Position numbers and translations under genes: made by a program. 64,000 nt of DNA, taken from Chloroflexota bacterium. Its GTDB lineage: Bacteria; Chloroflexota; Chloroflexia; Thermomicrobiales; UBA6265. Below the pieces are notes generated by a model. That model was given only the letters and a program-made list of their open reading frames with translations, did no database searches and was not told the origin of the DNA. Of the stretch, positions 9,267 to 18,211 are shown one piece after another; position 1 is the stretch's first letter, and the number at the start of each line of letters is the position of its first letter. The stretch spans positions 38,543 to 102,542 of the forward strand of contig JAEWEG010000010.1 of the NCBI GenBank assembly GCA_023389575.1, in the 5' to 3' direction.

Positions 9267-10303
9267 TGAGTGACGACCCGCCCGCGGGTCCAAGTATCGA
9301 TCTCTTCCTGCTCGGGCCGGTGGGCGTCCATCGACTGGTACAGGCGGCGGATGATTTCCTCGATATCGGGCTCCACGAACGAGATATCGGCGATTGGCAG
9401 CGTGCGGGGCAGGGAGGAGACGAGATCCAGCGCCGGGATTTCCGCGCGGTTGAAGGCGAAGGTCTTGCGAATACCGCGATCTTCCACCAGCGTGGCGTGC
9501 GGGATTTCCACCGGGCCGGGATCGTCGCTGAACTCGACGATGATGGAGCGCTCGCTGCCCATCCGCTGGCGCAGGGCATCGATCCGGCCGTCGTAGACGA
9601 GGTTTCCGAGGTTCACCACCAGGATGCGCTCGCAGAGTTCCTCGATGTCGCGCAGGTCGTGGGTGGTGAGGATGATGGTGGTGCCGCGTTCGGTGTTCAC
9701 CAGCTTCAGGAACTCGCGAATGCGGTCCTTCGCCAGCACGTCCAGCCCGATCGTCGGTTCGTCGAGAAAGAGCACCTCCGGTTCGTGGAGTAGCGCCATC
9801 GCCAGTTCGCCGCGCATCCGCTGGCCGAGGCTGAGCTGGCGGACGGGCGTCTGGATGAACGCCTCCATCCGCAGCACCTCCTCGCAGAAGGCGAGGTTGC
9901 GCTGGAACCGTTCGGGCTCGATGCGGTAGATGCGGCGGTGGAGATCGAACGACTCCATCAGCGGGAGATCCCACCAGAGCTGGCTGCGCTGGCCGAAGAC
10001 CACGCCGATCCGCCTGGCGTTCTCCTGGCGATGGGTGTGCGGCTGGTTGCCCAGTACCCGCACCGAGCCCGAGGTGGGGACGAGGATGCCCGTGAGCAGC
10101 TTGATGGTGGTCGACTTCCCGGCGCCGTTCGGCCCGAGGTACGCGACCGATTCCCCAGCCTCGATCGAGAAGGTGATGTCGTCGAGCGCGGCCCTGGTCG
10201 TGTATTCGCGGGTCAGCAGGGTGCGAACGGCGCCCAGTGGACCATCGAACCGCTTCGCCTGCCGGAACTCCCGCCTTAGGCTGGATACCTCGATTGCCGT
10301 CAC
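9263..10303 (-). CDS. ABC-2 exporter ATP-binding protein (DrrA/NodI-like)
   Basis: A 346-residue ATPase with Walker A GPNGAGKST (about residue 57), Q-loop region VVFGQRSQLWWDLP characteristic of the subfamily paired with PF06182 permeases, signature LSLGQ (about 157) and Walker B VLFLDEPTIGLD (about 176). The C-terminal 80 residues form the extension common in DrrA-like exporters. It leads an operon with the two permeases, overlapping the first by 4 bp. The substrate cannot be inferred. Confidence 0.92.
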   Translation of the reverse strand: MTAIEVSSLRREFRQAKRFDGPLGAVRTLLTREYTTRAALDDITFSIEAGESVAYLGPNGAGKSTTIKLLTGILVPTSGSVRVLGNQPHTHRQENARRIGVVFGQRSQLWWDLPLMESFDLHRRIYRIEPERFQRNLAFCEEVLRMEAFIQTPVRQLSLGQRMRGELAMALLHEPEVLFLDEPTIGLDVLAKDRIREFLKLVNTERGTTIILTTHDLRDIEELCERILVVNLGNLVYDGRIDALRQRMGSERSIIVEFSDDPGPVEIPHATLVEDRGIRKTFAFNRAEIPALDLVSSLPRTLPIADISFVEPDIEEIIRRLYQSMDAHRPEQEEIDTWTRGRVVTQ

Positions 10304-10393
10304 CGTGCCTCCCGGGTCGTCATCGATGCTTCGCAGGGGCGCATCATACCAAACCCGGTGGATCGATCTGGGAGTTCCGTCCTGGCTTCGTTA

Positions 10394-11602
10394 TCAGGAG
10401 TGGCGGTCGAGATGGGCGGGAACGACCGCGAGGAAGAGCAGGATGGCGACGATGGCGAACCCCCAGGTGAAGCCGGTCACGCCGCTGAGGATGCCGAAGC
10501 CGACCGCGCCGACACCGAGCCCGGCGTCGTAGGCGAGGTTCCAGACCACGCTGACCTGGGCATCGCGGCCGGGCGCGGCCCGGTCGAACATGATTGCGAG
10601 GGAGCTGTTTTGGGCGGCGCCGAGGCCCAGTCCGAAGAGCGCCATGCCGCTCAGCAGCAGGACCGGGTTGTGGGTGGCGACGATTCCCACCATGCCGATG
10701 GCGCAGAGGAAGACGCTGGGCGCGAGAAGGCGTCGCGAGCCGATGCGGTCACCGAGTCGCCCGCTCGGCCAGCGACTGAGGCTGGAGCAGGCCGCCTGGA
10801 CCAGGAGTCCGATGGCGGCCAGGCCCCGCATGTCATCCGGCACGGCAAGCGCGAGATAGGTGATGAGGATTCCAAGGGCGAGGGTGGAAACCCCGAAGAC
10901 GATCGTGGGACGGAGTATGGCGGGGGTACGCAGTTCGGTCATGATCCCGTGGGTTGCCCGATCGCCAGGGTGCATGGTGCTGAGGGTGCGGCCGAGGGAG
11001 ATGCCCACGATGGCCGCCGCCGCCGTGATCATGGCGAGCAGGTCGAAGCCGGCGCGCTGGGTCAACCACAGGCCGAGCGGGAGCAGCAGCATGGCCGGGA
11101 TGCTGAGAACGAAGCCGTAAAGGCCGAGGCCCTCGGCCCGGCGGTGCGCGGGAAACATGCGCACCGCGAGGGCGGTTCCGGCGACGACCGTGATCGCCAG
11201 GCCCGCCCCGCGGCAGACGGCGACGAGCAGGATCGTGGCCAGGTTGGGGAAGGCGATGATCAGCAGCGAGGGAAACCCAAGCAGGGCGATGCCAATTTCC
11301 ATGATCCGGCGGTAGCCCAGCTTCGAGAGAAGGCGCGGGGTGTCAAGTTCCCCCAGCACGGTCGCCAGCATCATGGCCCCGGTGGTGAGTCCAGCGGCGA
11401 TGGCGCGGCCGGTGATGTCTTCGGCGATCCAGGGCAGGGCCGACATCTGCAGCGACAGGCAGGTATTGGCGCAGAACGAGAACAGCAGGAACCAGATCAC
11501 CGCTGGGGTGATGAGCCGGGCATGTTGTGGCGTGGTGCTGGTGGACAAGGGCCTGCTCCGGCGCGAGGTGGGGGAGAGAATGCACTGATGGGCTGCCTGC
11601 AT
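10394..11602 (-). CDS. Major facilitator superfamily transporter
   Basis: A 402-residue protein with about 12 hydrophobic segments. The loop after the eighth contains WPSGRLGDRIGSRRL, a motif A-like sequence (GxLaDRxGxRR), supporting the MFS call; drug or metabolite efflux is the usual role. It lies 90 bp upstream of the ABC-2 ATPase on the same strand, so it could share its transcript, though the gap allows a separate promoter. Start chosen at the first ATG (11602), with a weak GGGAAG upstream. Confidence 0.85.
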   Translation of the reverse strand: MQAAHQCILSPTSRRSRPLSTSTTPQHARLITPAVIWFLLFSFCANTCLSLQMSALPWIAEDITGRAIAAGLTTGAMMLATVLGELDTPRLLSKLGYRRIMEIGIALLGFPSLLIIAFPNLATILLVAVCRGAGLAITVVAGTALAVRMFPAHRRAEGLGLYGFVLSIPAMLLLPLGLWLTQRAGFDLLAMITAAAAIVGISLGRTLSTMHPGDRATHGIMTELRTPAILRPTIVFGVSTLALGILITYLALAVPDDMRGLAAIGLLVQAACSSLSRWPSGRLGDRIGSRRLLAPSVFLCAIGMVGIVATHNPVLLLSGMALFGLGLGAAQNSSLAIMFDRAAPGRDAQVSVVWNLAYDAGLGVGAVGFGILSGVTGFTWGFAIVAILLFLAVVPAHLDRHS

Positions 11603-11792
11603 GGATGCTTCCCGACAAGGGGAAGTAAGGCTCCTGGCGTTCGCCCACTCTACGGCATCAGGGCAAGGGAAGTGCTCAATCGGGCCAGTTGGCGTTGCGG
11701 CCAGGTGGTAGGCTCGAAGGTGTCATCTCGCGAAGGACGAAGCCGATCGGCCATGTGGCCCGGCCTTCGTCGTCACAGCAAAGGAGCTATCC

Positions 11793-12257
11793 ATGTCGGA
11801 TGACCACAGCCCAGGCGACGCGCGCAAACCGTATTCGGACATTGGCGGACCGGAGGCGCGACATGCCCAAACGCACGACGTGCGCCGCGAGGACCTGACC
11901 AACCCCACCGGCCCCGAGCCGGAAGACGAAACCTTCGCCGAGGACCTTGCCCAGGAGACGCCGGAGTCGATTCGGCGGGCACAAACGGAGTCGGCCGAAC
12001 CCGCCAGCGCCGCCAAGGACATCGTCAACAAGCTGCCCGATCTTTCCAGCGAGGAGCTGGCCCAGATCGCGGTGCTCGATCCTGGCACGCCGCTGGAGCA
12101 GGGCTCCACCTACCTCGACCTGTCAAATCGCGCCCAGGGGCCGTTCACGGCCGTGGGTGGGCAGCAGGCCGAAAAGTCGCAGCAGCTTGTGGCCAAACAG
12201 ACGACCGATTACGAGACGTGGAACCGCCTCATCGGCAAGGCAACCGGCGAGGAATAG
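11793..12257 (+). CDS. Small acidic hydrophilic protein of unknown function
   Basis: A 154-residue protein, very hydrophilic and acidic, without signal peptide or membrane segment, preceded by a strong AAGGAGC site. The N-terminal 80 residues look disordered (rich in D, E, P, T); the C-terminal part (KLPDLSSEELAQIAVLDPGTPLEQGSTYLDL) looks folded. The clear ribosome-binding site, codon bias and a terminator 50 bp downstream support a real gene. Function not recognised. Confidence 0.7.
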   Translation: MSDDHSPGDARKPYSDIGGPEARHAQTHDVRREDLTNPTGPEPEDETFAEDLAQETPESIRRAQTESAEPASAAKDIVNKLPDLSSEELAQIAVLDPGTPLEQGSTYLDLSNRAQGPFTAVGGQQAEKSQQLVAKQTTDYETWNRLIGKATGEE

Positions 12258-12309
12258 CCTCGCCTGGAAGCGCGTTCAGTTCCGTGAACTGTGAATGAGA
12301 CATAAAGTA

Positions 12310-12340
12310 CGAAGGCGGTCCCACGATGGGACCGCCTTCG
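12310..12340. terminator. Bidirectional terminator hairpin
   Basis: A perfect 14-bp stem (CGAAGGCGGTCCCA and its complement) around a 3-nt loop, lying between the convergent ends of the small acidic protein gene and the copper chaperone gene. No long T-tract, so strength is uncertain. Confidence 0.75.
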
Positions 12341-12365
12341 TGGGTTGTTGCCGTGAGCGGGGAGA

Positions 12366-12575
12366 CTAGGCGGCCTGCGCCGTGTAGCCCGCTTCCTCGA
12401 CCGCCGCGAGAACGTCGGCCTGGCTCAGCTCGGCTTCGCTGGTGATCGTGAGGGTGCCGGTGGCGGCGCTGGCTTCCGCCGAGGTGACGCCCGGGAGCTT
12501 GCTGACCTCTTCGACCACGGACTTTTCGCAGTGCCCGCAACTCATGCCAGTGACGTTGTATTCCGCAGTTGCCAT
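12366..12575 (-). CDS. copZ: Copper chaperone (CopZ-like heavy-metal-associated domain)
   Basis: A 69-residue single HMA domain with the metal site GMSCGHC (MxCxxC) near residue 10 and the VEEVSKLPGVTSAEAS / LAAVEEAGYTA pattern of the ferredoxin-like CopZ/Atx1 fold. It should carry Cu(I) in the cytoplasm to a P-type ATPase or repressor; no copper ATPase is in the window. The frame extends upstream to 12650, but the ATG at 12575 has a perfect AGGAGG, so the 69-residue form is chosen. The promoter 60 bp upstream contains a CsoR-like palindrome, so copper induction is likely. Confidence 0.92.
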   Translation of the reverse strand: MATAEYNVTGMSCGHCEKSVVEEVSKLPGVTSAEASAATGTLTITSEAELSQADVLAAVEEAGYTAQAA

Positions 12576-12635
12576 GTGTCTGGCCTCCTTCTCTACCAAA
12601 TCGATCCTGCCCGGCGCGAGCCGGACGACGTCCTG

Positions 12636-12664
12636 AATATATACCCCCATAGGGTATGACGCAA
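12636..12664 (-). promoter_or_regulatory. copZ promoter with CsoR-like operator in the spacer
   Basis: On the minus strand a -35 TTGCGT (12659-12664) and -10 TATATT (12636-12641) are separated by exactly 17 bp. Between them, overlapping the -10 by one base, lies the inverted repeat ATACCC-N5-GGGTAT (12641-12657), which matches the form of CsoR-family copper repressor operators. A bound repressor would block RNA polymerase. The csoR gene itself is not in the window. Confidence 0.65.
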
Positions 12665-12720
12665 CCGCCGGAATTGACGGGGATGGCCTGCATCCACGCT
12701 CACGCCGCTATACTCCGGCG

Positions 12721-13725
12721 ATGCACACTCCCATCTCCACCGACCACATCCGCGCCATTCTCGATGCGTTCCAGCCAGGGCTCGAGTTGGTGTGCGCGGT
12801 TCGGCCCGGACAGGGCATCGCCAGCGAAATCCTGCTGATCGAAACCAGTCGTATGCCGCTCGTTCTCAAGCGATACGGTGATGGCGAGGGCTGGAAGCCG
12901 CGAAAGGAGCGGGCGGTCTTCGCGCACATGCGGGGACTGGCCATTCCGGCGCCGGAGGTGCTGGCGGTCGATACATCGCGGGCGGTTGTCCCATTCACCT
13001 GGTCGTTGACGGAGCGCCTCCCCGGCGAGGCGTGGTCCGGAATCGCGGGCTCGCTGGATACGAAGGCGAACGAGCGCCTGTACCGCGAACTTGGCGACTA
13101 CCTGAGCCGAATGCATGCGACGACTTTTGACCAGTTTGGTGACGTGGGACCAGGTGAGGACGGGCTTGCCGTGGAACCCGCGCATCAGCTAGGAGATGTC
13201 GCTGGCGCCGTTCCCGGCCCGTACGAGCGCTGGGTGGACATGCATCGCGACATCGTTCGTGCCCGGCTCGGCTTGATGCGGGGAACGCCGTTCGCGGACC
13301 TGATCACCCCGGTCGAGGATTACGTCGCTCGCCACGAGCATCTGATCGAGGGCGATATCCAGGCGCGGCTGCTGCACATGGACCTTCATCAGGGCAACAT
13401 CCTCATCCACGACGGCTCGATCAGCGGGCTGCTCGATGTGGAGGAAGCCATCGCCGGCCACAACGAGTACGACCTGATGCGGACGGAACTGGCCAACTTT
13501 CGCGACGCTCCCCCGGCGTTCGAGGCAGCCTTCCTGGAGGCATACCAGCACCACGTATCACCGCACCCCTCGATGCGCGAGCGCAAGCGGTTTTACGAGG
13601 TCTCGCGCACGCTCGCCTGGATCCAGAGCCTGCTCATGCATGGCGACTCCTACCCGCCGAACGATCTTGCCGAGTACCAGCGGGCAGCCAGGGAGACGCT
13701 GGAGGCACTCCTGCGCGGCGCGTGA
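12721..13725 (+). CDS. Aminoglycoside phosphotransferase-family kinase-like protein
   Basis: A 334-residue protein with the APH fold: an N-lobe with the nucleotide-binding lysine (PLVLKRYG, about residue 45), the catalytic Brenner motif HMDLHQGN (about residue 219) and a metal-binding LLDVEEA (about 237). Such proteins phosphorylate small molecules (sugars, homoserine, antibiotics); resistance should not be assumed. The start is the ATG at 12721, divergent from copZ across 145 bp. No close operon partner. Confidence 0.85.
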   Translation: MHTPISTDHIRAILDAFQPGLELVCAVRPGQGIASEILLIETSRMPLVLKRYGDGEGWKPRKERAVFAHMRGLAIPAPEVLAVDTSRAVVPFTWSLTERLPGEAWSGIAGSLDTKANERLYRELGDYLSRMHATTFDQFGDVGPGEDGLAVEPAHQLGDVAGAVPGPYERWVDMHRDIVRARLGLMRGTPFADLITPVEDYVARHEHLIEGDIQARLLHMDLHQGNILIHDGSISGLLDVEEAIAGHNEYDLMRTELANFRDAPPAFEAAFLEAYQHHVSPHPSMRERKRFYEVSRTLAWIQSLLMHGDSYPPNDLAEYQRAARETLEALLRGA

Positions 13726-13945
13726 GTTCGCTCTGGGCAAAATCGTCCGCGGTAATGCTGGTCTTACCTCGCCGAGATTTGGTCATGACGGCCACGTATG
13801 ACTGAGCGACCTAGCGCTGGTGGCCGCGCCTTGAGGTGACCCATGGCGGGAGTTGGTGTGAGGTGTACCATCGAGTTAGCTCAGGAGTTGACTGCAATAG
13901 TCGCTCGCCCGGCGAGGCGACGACGGCCAACGGAAGGGAGCGCTC

Positions 13946-14284
13946 ATGTCCGCGCAACGCAAGCCATCGCCTCCGGTCGTCAAGGTGAAGCCGCACACCC
14001 ATGCCAAACTGCTTGCCTTTTCCAAGGAAGACAACCGGCCGATGAGCGAGATCGTCGAGCAATTGGTTGACCAGTTCGAGAAAGAGCGATTCTGGTCGGG
14101 GGTGAGAGAGGATCTCGCCAGATTGAAGGCAGACCCCGTGGCCTGGCAAGGCTACCTGGCCGAGATGTCCGAGTGGGACAACATGCCCAACGAGATTCTC
14201 GATGCCGAGGATCCGTATTACACGCCTGAGGAAGAGAGGGAGATCCTTGCCGGAGCAGCCGCTCGCCGATCCTCGGGAGGGTGA
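13946..14284 (+). CDS. Probable antitoxin of a MazEF-like pair
   Basis: A 112-residue protein upstream of and overlapping a MazF/PemK toxin gene. Its N-terminal 50 residues (KVKPHTHAKLLAFSKEDNRPMSEIVEQLVDQFEKER) resemble a ribbon-helix-helix DNA-binding unit; the acidic C-terminus (NEILDAEDPYYTPEEEREI) would be the toxin-neutralising tail. Start ATG has GGAAGGGAG upstream. The antitoxin call rests on position and architecture rather than a family motif. Confidence 0.75.
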   Translation: MSAQRKPSPPVVKVKPHTHAKLLAFSKEDNRPMSEIVEQLVDQFEKERFWSGVREDLARLKADPVAWQGYLAEMSEWDNMPNEILDAEDPYYTPEEEREILAGAAARRSSGG

Positions 14285-14621
14285 GGTCTGGGACGTTCAG
14301 TTCAGTCCCACCATGGGAGTTGAGCAGGCGGGCATTCGACCTGCTCTCGTCCTGTCCAACGACTGGTTCAATGCCGCGGAAAATCTTCTTTTCGTCGCGG
14401 TTCCCATTACGGGCACCGACCGGAATATCCGCTACCAGGTGAAGATACAGGGAAAGGAAGGCGGGCTCAGCGAACACTCGGTCATCATGTGTGAGCAGAT
14501 TCGCTCGATGGATAGACGCCGGTTTCTGCGGAAACGGGGAACGGTGTCTGGTCAGACGTTGGCGCAGGTCAAGCGAATCGCCACGATGTTCGTTGGCGAA
14601 ACTGGCGCCCCGAAGGCCTGA
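14247..14621 (+). CDS. MazF/PemK-family toxin (endoribonuclease)
   Basis: A 124-residue protein with the PemK/MazF features GEVWDVQFSP (about residue 10), GIRPALVLSNDWFN (about 28) and FVAVPITGT (about 49). These toxins cleave mRNA when freed from their antitoxin. The start is inferred as TTG at 14247 with GAGGGAG upstream, which makes a 38-bp overlap with the antitoxin gene and couples their translation; earlier codons in the frame lack a ribosome-binding site. Confidence 0.87.
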   Translation: MPEQPLADPREGEVWDVQFSPTMGVEQAGIRPALVLSNDWFNAAENLLFVAVPITGTDRNIRYQVKIQGKEGGLSEHSVIMCEQIRSMDRRRFLRKRGTVSGQTLAQVKRIATMFVGETGAPKA

Positions 14622-14786
14622 GGCAGGTTGGGGAACGAAAATTTTCGAAAGCAGGATCGGTGAGTCTGACGGCATCCAGTCGATCGCCGATACGGCGGAT
14701 CTTTTGCGCCCCCGTGCTTTCCCTTAGAATTGCGGGAACGGGTCCATGATGTTATCACGAAAAAGTGCCTTGAAAGGGTTCTCGCA

Positions 14787-15644
14787 ATGAATCGCCTCAA
14801 ACGCAGCTGGCGCCTCGCCATGGCGAGCTGGAGTGTCCTGCGTTCCGACTGGACGCTGCTCCGGTTCCCGATCGTCTCCAGCATCCTCAGCACCATCATG
14901 GGAATCCTGGTGGTTGTCACCCTGTGGGGCGCCGGGGTGTTCGATTCGGTGGAAAACGCCGAGGCCGCCGCCAATGGGGAAGGCTCACTGCTGCCCTACG
15001 TTGGCGTCTTCATCCTCTACCTGGTGACCTCGTACGTGGTCATCTTCTGCAACACCGCGCTGATCTCCCTGGTGATGGCGCGATTCAACGGCCGGGTGAC
15101 CGATCCTGACACCGGCTGGGCGGCGGCCCGGGCACGCTGGAAGCAGATCCTGGGCTGGGCCGCGATTTCGGCCACGGTTGGCGTGCTGCTCAATGTGTTG
15201 TCCGACCGAGGCGGCAGGATTGGCGAGATCGTGGCGGCGATCGGTGCCGCCGCCTGGGGCCTGGCGACCTTCCTCGTGATCCCCACGCTGGTGGTGGAGA
15301 ATGTCGGCCCGATCGATGCGATGAAGCGCAGCGTGTCGCTGCTCAAGCGCACCTGGGGCGAGCAGATCGTGGGCAACGCCGGAATCGGCCTCTTCACCGG
15401 ACTGCTGGTGCTGGTGGTCATTGTGCTGGGCGGGGGCCTGATCGCGCTGGCCGCCGCGACCGGCAGCGCCGCCGTGATCGTGGTGTCCGTGATCCCGGTG
15501 GTCATCGCGCTGGCGTTCGTGATCGCGGTGTCGTCGGCGATGGGCGCGATCTATCAGGCGGCGGTGTACCGCTACGCCGCGGGTGAGCAGGTCGATGGCT
15601 TTGGCGAACCCGGCCTGATCCAGAGCGCGTTCACCACGAAGTAG
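14787..15644 (+). CDS. DUF6159-like integral membrane protein
   Basis: A 285-residue membrane protein with about six hydrophobic segments. The N-terminal stretch NRLKRSWRLAMASWSVLRSD followed by FPIVS, and VENVGPIDAMKRSVSLLKRTWGEQI in the middle, match the DUF6159 pattern as I know it. Function unknown. The frame opens at 14730, but the ATG at 14787 gives the conserved N-terminus. A terminator follows directly. Confidence 0.8.
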   Translation: MNRLKRSWRLAMASWSVLRSDWTLLRFPIVSSILSTIMGILVVVTLWGAGVFDSVENAEAAANGEGSLLPYVGVFILYLVTSYVVIFCNTALISLVMARFNGRVTDPDTGWAAARARWKQILGWAAISATVGVLLNVLSDRGGRIGEIVAAIGAAAWGLATFLVIPTLVVENVGPIDAMKRSVSLLKRTWGEQIVGNAGIGLFTGLLVLVVIVLGGGLIALAAATGSAAVIVVSVIPVVIALAFVIAVSSAMGAIYQAAVYRYAAGEQVDGFGEPGLIQSAFTTK

Positions 15645-15657
15645 GGGGTTCGAGCGA

Positions 15658-15686
15658 CCAGCGGGGAACGCGATGCTCCCCGCTGG
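15658..15686 (+). terminator. Terminator hairpin after the DUF6159-like gene
   Basis: A perfect 9-bp GC-rich stem (CCAGCGGGG and complement) with an 11-nt loop starts 14 bp after the stop codon and is followed by TTAA. No long T-tract. Confidence 0.55.
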
Positions 15687-15715
15687 TTAACAGGTGCGTC
15701 CACACCCGCGGGTGT

Positions 15716-16528
15716 ATGCTGGTGTCCGGGTCCCTGGGTCCAGACGACGATGATTTCCCAGACCTCGCCATCCGGCGAGGCGCTCTCGGCGAAAAGTGCT
15801 CCTCATTGACGACTTCCGAACCTCTCTCCGACGACGCCCTGGCCTTCCAGATTCGCTTGAACTCCACGGTCATTTTCCGGTTCCTCGTCAGTGTGATCAT
15901 CCTGCTGCTCGCGGTCAGTCTGGCCTTTACGACGATCGCCTATGTGTTCGAACCGGCGCGCATGCCACCGTGGCACTTGTGGCCCTTCCTGTTCAATCTC
16001 GAAGAAACCCAGAACATCCCCGGTTGGTACGACACGTTCCTCCTGCTGGTCTGCGGATTGCTGCTGGTGGGCATTGGACTGGGCTATATCCAGGCGGGCA
16101 GGCGCTGGTTCGGCATTGGCTGGTGCTGGCTGGCGTGCGGGTTCCTGTACCTCTCGCTGGATGTGGCCGCCGTCCGAATGGACCTGCACCACAGCCTTAC
16201 CTCACAAGCGGGCGGGGCCGGTGCCCTGGTCTGGGTGGGGCCGGCGGTGTTCGTGATTGCGATGCTGCCGTTCCTGAGGGCGCTGCCGGTGGAAACCCTG
16301 CGGGCATTCGTGTTCGCGGCGATCGTCCTGGGCTTTGGTTCCTTGGCTCTGGACTGGGTCGCGAACGGTCTCGACGCTGGAGAGGTACGGCCCATGTCGT
16401 CGCGTGTCGTGAGCAATGTTGAAGAAGCCATGGAAATGCTCGGGGCGGCGATGTTTATCCGGGCCTCGCTGGCCTACTTCGCGGCGCACTGCCGTGACAT
16501 CGGCGTGGGAACTCATCCGACAGGGTAG
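15716..16528 (+). CDS. Multi-pass membrane protein of unknown function
   Basis: A 270-residue protein with about six hydrophobic segments (first one FRFLVSVIILLLAVSLAFTTI, about residue 54 on). No family motif recognised. The start is uncertain: the ATG at 15716 lies 30 bp past a hairpin and adds a polar 30-residue leader, while a TTG at 15806 would start just ahead of the first helix. The hydrophobic pattern and third-position GC make it very likely coding. Confidence 0.65.
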   Translation: MLVSGSLGPDDDDFPDLAIRRGALGEKCSSLTTSEPLSDDALAFQIRLNSTVIFRFLVSVIILLLAVSLAFTTIAYVFEPARMPPWHLWPFLFNLEETQNIPGWYDTFLLLVCGLLLVGIGLGYIQAGRRWFGIGWCWLACGFLYLSLDVAAVRMDLHHSLTSQAGGAGALVWVGPAVFVIAMLPFLRALPVETLRAFVFAAIVLGFGSLALDWVANGLDAGEVRPMSSRVVSNVEEAMEMLGAAMFIRASLAYFAAHCRDIGVGTHPTG

Positions 16529-16614
16529 GCGAGGGGGCGGGTCGATTTGACGGGTGTGCTAGTTTCACGGCTCGGGAGGTCACCATCCGAGCATCGTGAA
16601 AGGCATCATTCCCC

Positions 16615-17127
16615 ATGACCTCACGGCCGAACCACGAAACCCCAGCCCCCACGCGATTCACGGTCCCACTCCAGTGGCTGACGGTGATCTGTTCGCTCAT
16701 CTTCACCATTGGCACCACGGTCCAGAACTTCGTGATCGTCGATCTCGACCTCATGGAACAGACGATGCGTCTCGCGGGGCAATCGAACGCCGAGGCGGCG
16801 GATAACGCGCCCGGCTTCCTGCTTGGCTTCCGTATCGTGGGGTGCGTCTACATGGTGGGCAACGCGATCGGGATGCTGGCGCTCAGGGGCCATGCCTGGG
16901 TCTTCTGGGTCGCGGTCCTGGTGAACGTCACCCAGGCATTCGGCTTCGTCGCGATCCCGCCCGAGTTCTGGGACGCCGCCCGCGACCGCCATGGATTCGC
17001 CGGGCTGCTGCCGTCGATCGTCACCGACGGTGGCGCCATCATCCTGGCGATCGCGCTGATCGGCTCGTTCATTCGCTTCCGCACGGCCTGGGCCCACGGG
17101 CGTCCGGATCGATCCGGCCCGGGCTGA
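16615..17127 (+). CDS. Four-helix membrane protein of unknown function
   Basis: A 170-residue protein with four predicted transmembrane segments (LQWLTVICSLIFTIGTTVQNF; FRIVGCVYMVGNAIGMLAL; HAWVFWVAVLVNVTQAFGFV; and a last one near the C-terminus). The ATG at 16615 directly precedes a polar leader. No family recognised. It converges with the iron transporter operon, whose last stop is 17 bp away. Confidence 0.7.
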   Translation: MTSRPNHETPAPTRFTVPLQWLTVICSLIFTIGTTVQNFVIVDLDLMEQTMRLAGQSNAEAADNAPGFLLGFRIVGCVYMVGNAIGMLALRGHAWVFWVAVLVNVTQAFGFVAIPPEFWDAARDRHGFAGLLPSIVTDGGAIILAIALIGSFIRFRTAWAHGRPDRSGPG

Positions 17128-17143
17128 TCGGGGCCGCCCAGCG

Positions 17144-18211
17144 CTATCCCACGACCGGGCCTTCCGCCCGGCCAGGCGCGGGGGCCGGGGGATAGACCAT
17201 GCCGGCGCCCGACAACGTCAGCCATACCTTCTGGCCCGGTCGCACGATGACGAATCGCAACAGTCGGACGTGGATCGGTTCCGCCAGTCCCTCGATCGTC
17301 ACCTTCGCCACGTAGTCGTGGCCAAAGAAGTCGATCCCTGCCACCATGCCCTCCACGCCATCGGCGACCGGCTCTGGCGACAACGTGATCAGTTCCGGTC
17401 GCAGCATCACCCGCACCGGGCCCCGGTGGTGGGTGGGACGATGCAGCATGCCAAGCGGCGTGACGACGCCGTCCGGGTTCGCGGTTCCGTCCAGCAGGTT
17501 GGCGTCACCGATGAAGAGCGCCACCTCGGATGTCACTGGCGCGTAGTAAAGCTGCTCGGGTGCGCTCACCTGCACGATCTCGCCCTTCAGCATCACGGCG
17601 ACCCGGTCGGCGACGGAGAGCGCTTCTTCCTGGTCGTGCGTGACCAGCAGGGCGGTGGCACCCGCCCGCCGGAGGATCGCGCGTACTTCCGCTCGCAGGT
17701 GCGCGCGGAGACCGGGATCGAGGCTGGAAAACGGCTCGTCGAGCAGCAACAGGTCGGGTCGCGGAGCGAGCGCTCGGGCGAGCGCCACGCGTTGCTGCTG
17801 ACCGCCCGACAGTTCGCGCGGGTATTTCTCTCCGCTGTCGCCGAGGCCCACCAGCTCCAGCATCTCCGCCACACGCGCCCTCCGGTCCGAACCCCGGGGG
17901 AGGCCATAGGCGACATTTCGGGCCACGGTCAGGTGCGGAAAGAGCGCGTGATCCTGGAACACCAGGCCGACCTTGCGTTGCTGGGGTGGCACATCCACCC
18001 GGTCTCCGGAGACCACTCGCCCGGCGATGGAGATCGTTCCGTCATCGGGGCGATCCAGCCCGGCGATCAGGCGGAGCGTGGTCGATTTGCCACAGCCGCT
18101 TGGGCCCAGCAAGGCCAGCAGCTCTCCCGGAATCAGTTCGAGTTGGTCGATATCGACCACTCGCCGTCCAGCGTAGGATTTCCGCAGGTTGGAGATCCGC
18201 AATGGACTCAC
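17144..18211 (-). CDS. fbpC: Ferric iron ABC transporter ATP-binding protein
   Basis: A 355-residue ATPase with Walker A GPSGCGKST (about residue 37), signature LSGGQQQR (about 136) and Walker B LLLLDEPFSSLD, then a TOBE-like regulatory domain in the last 110 residues, as in FbpC/PotA-type importers. The start is a GTG at 18211, preceded by GGAGGC and overlapping the permease stop by 4 bp (GTGA). Last gene of a binding protein-permease-ATPase operon read toward lower coordinates. Confidence 0.92.
   Translation of the reverse strand: MSPLRISNLRKSYAGRRVVDIDQLELIPGELLALLGPSGCGKSTTLRLIAGLDRPDDGTISIAGRVVSGDRVDVPPQQRKVGLVFQDHALFPHLTVARNVAYGLPRGSDRRARVAEMLELVGLGDSGEKYPRELSGGQQQRVALARALAPRPDLLLLDEPFSSLDPGLRAHLRAEVRAILRRAGATALLVTHDQEEALSVADRVAVMLKGEIVQVSAPEQLYYAPVTSEVALFIGDANLLDGTANPDGVVTPLGMLHRPTHHRGPVRVMLRPELITLSPEPVADGVEGMVAGIDFFGHDYVAKVTIEGLAEPIHVRLLRFVIVRPGQKVWLTLSGAGMVYPPAPAPGRAEGPVVG

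Noticed and set aside
10358..11803. 481-codon open frame on the plus strand
   Set aside because: Antisense to the MFS transporter, whose helices and motif are clear; this frame is low-complexity Asp/Glu/Gly/Arg/His.
12721..13725. Calling the phosphotransferase an antibiotic-resistance gene
   Set aside because: The Brenner motif shows only the kinase fold; sequence does not specify aminoglycosides.
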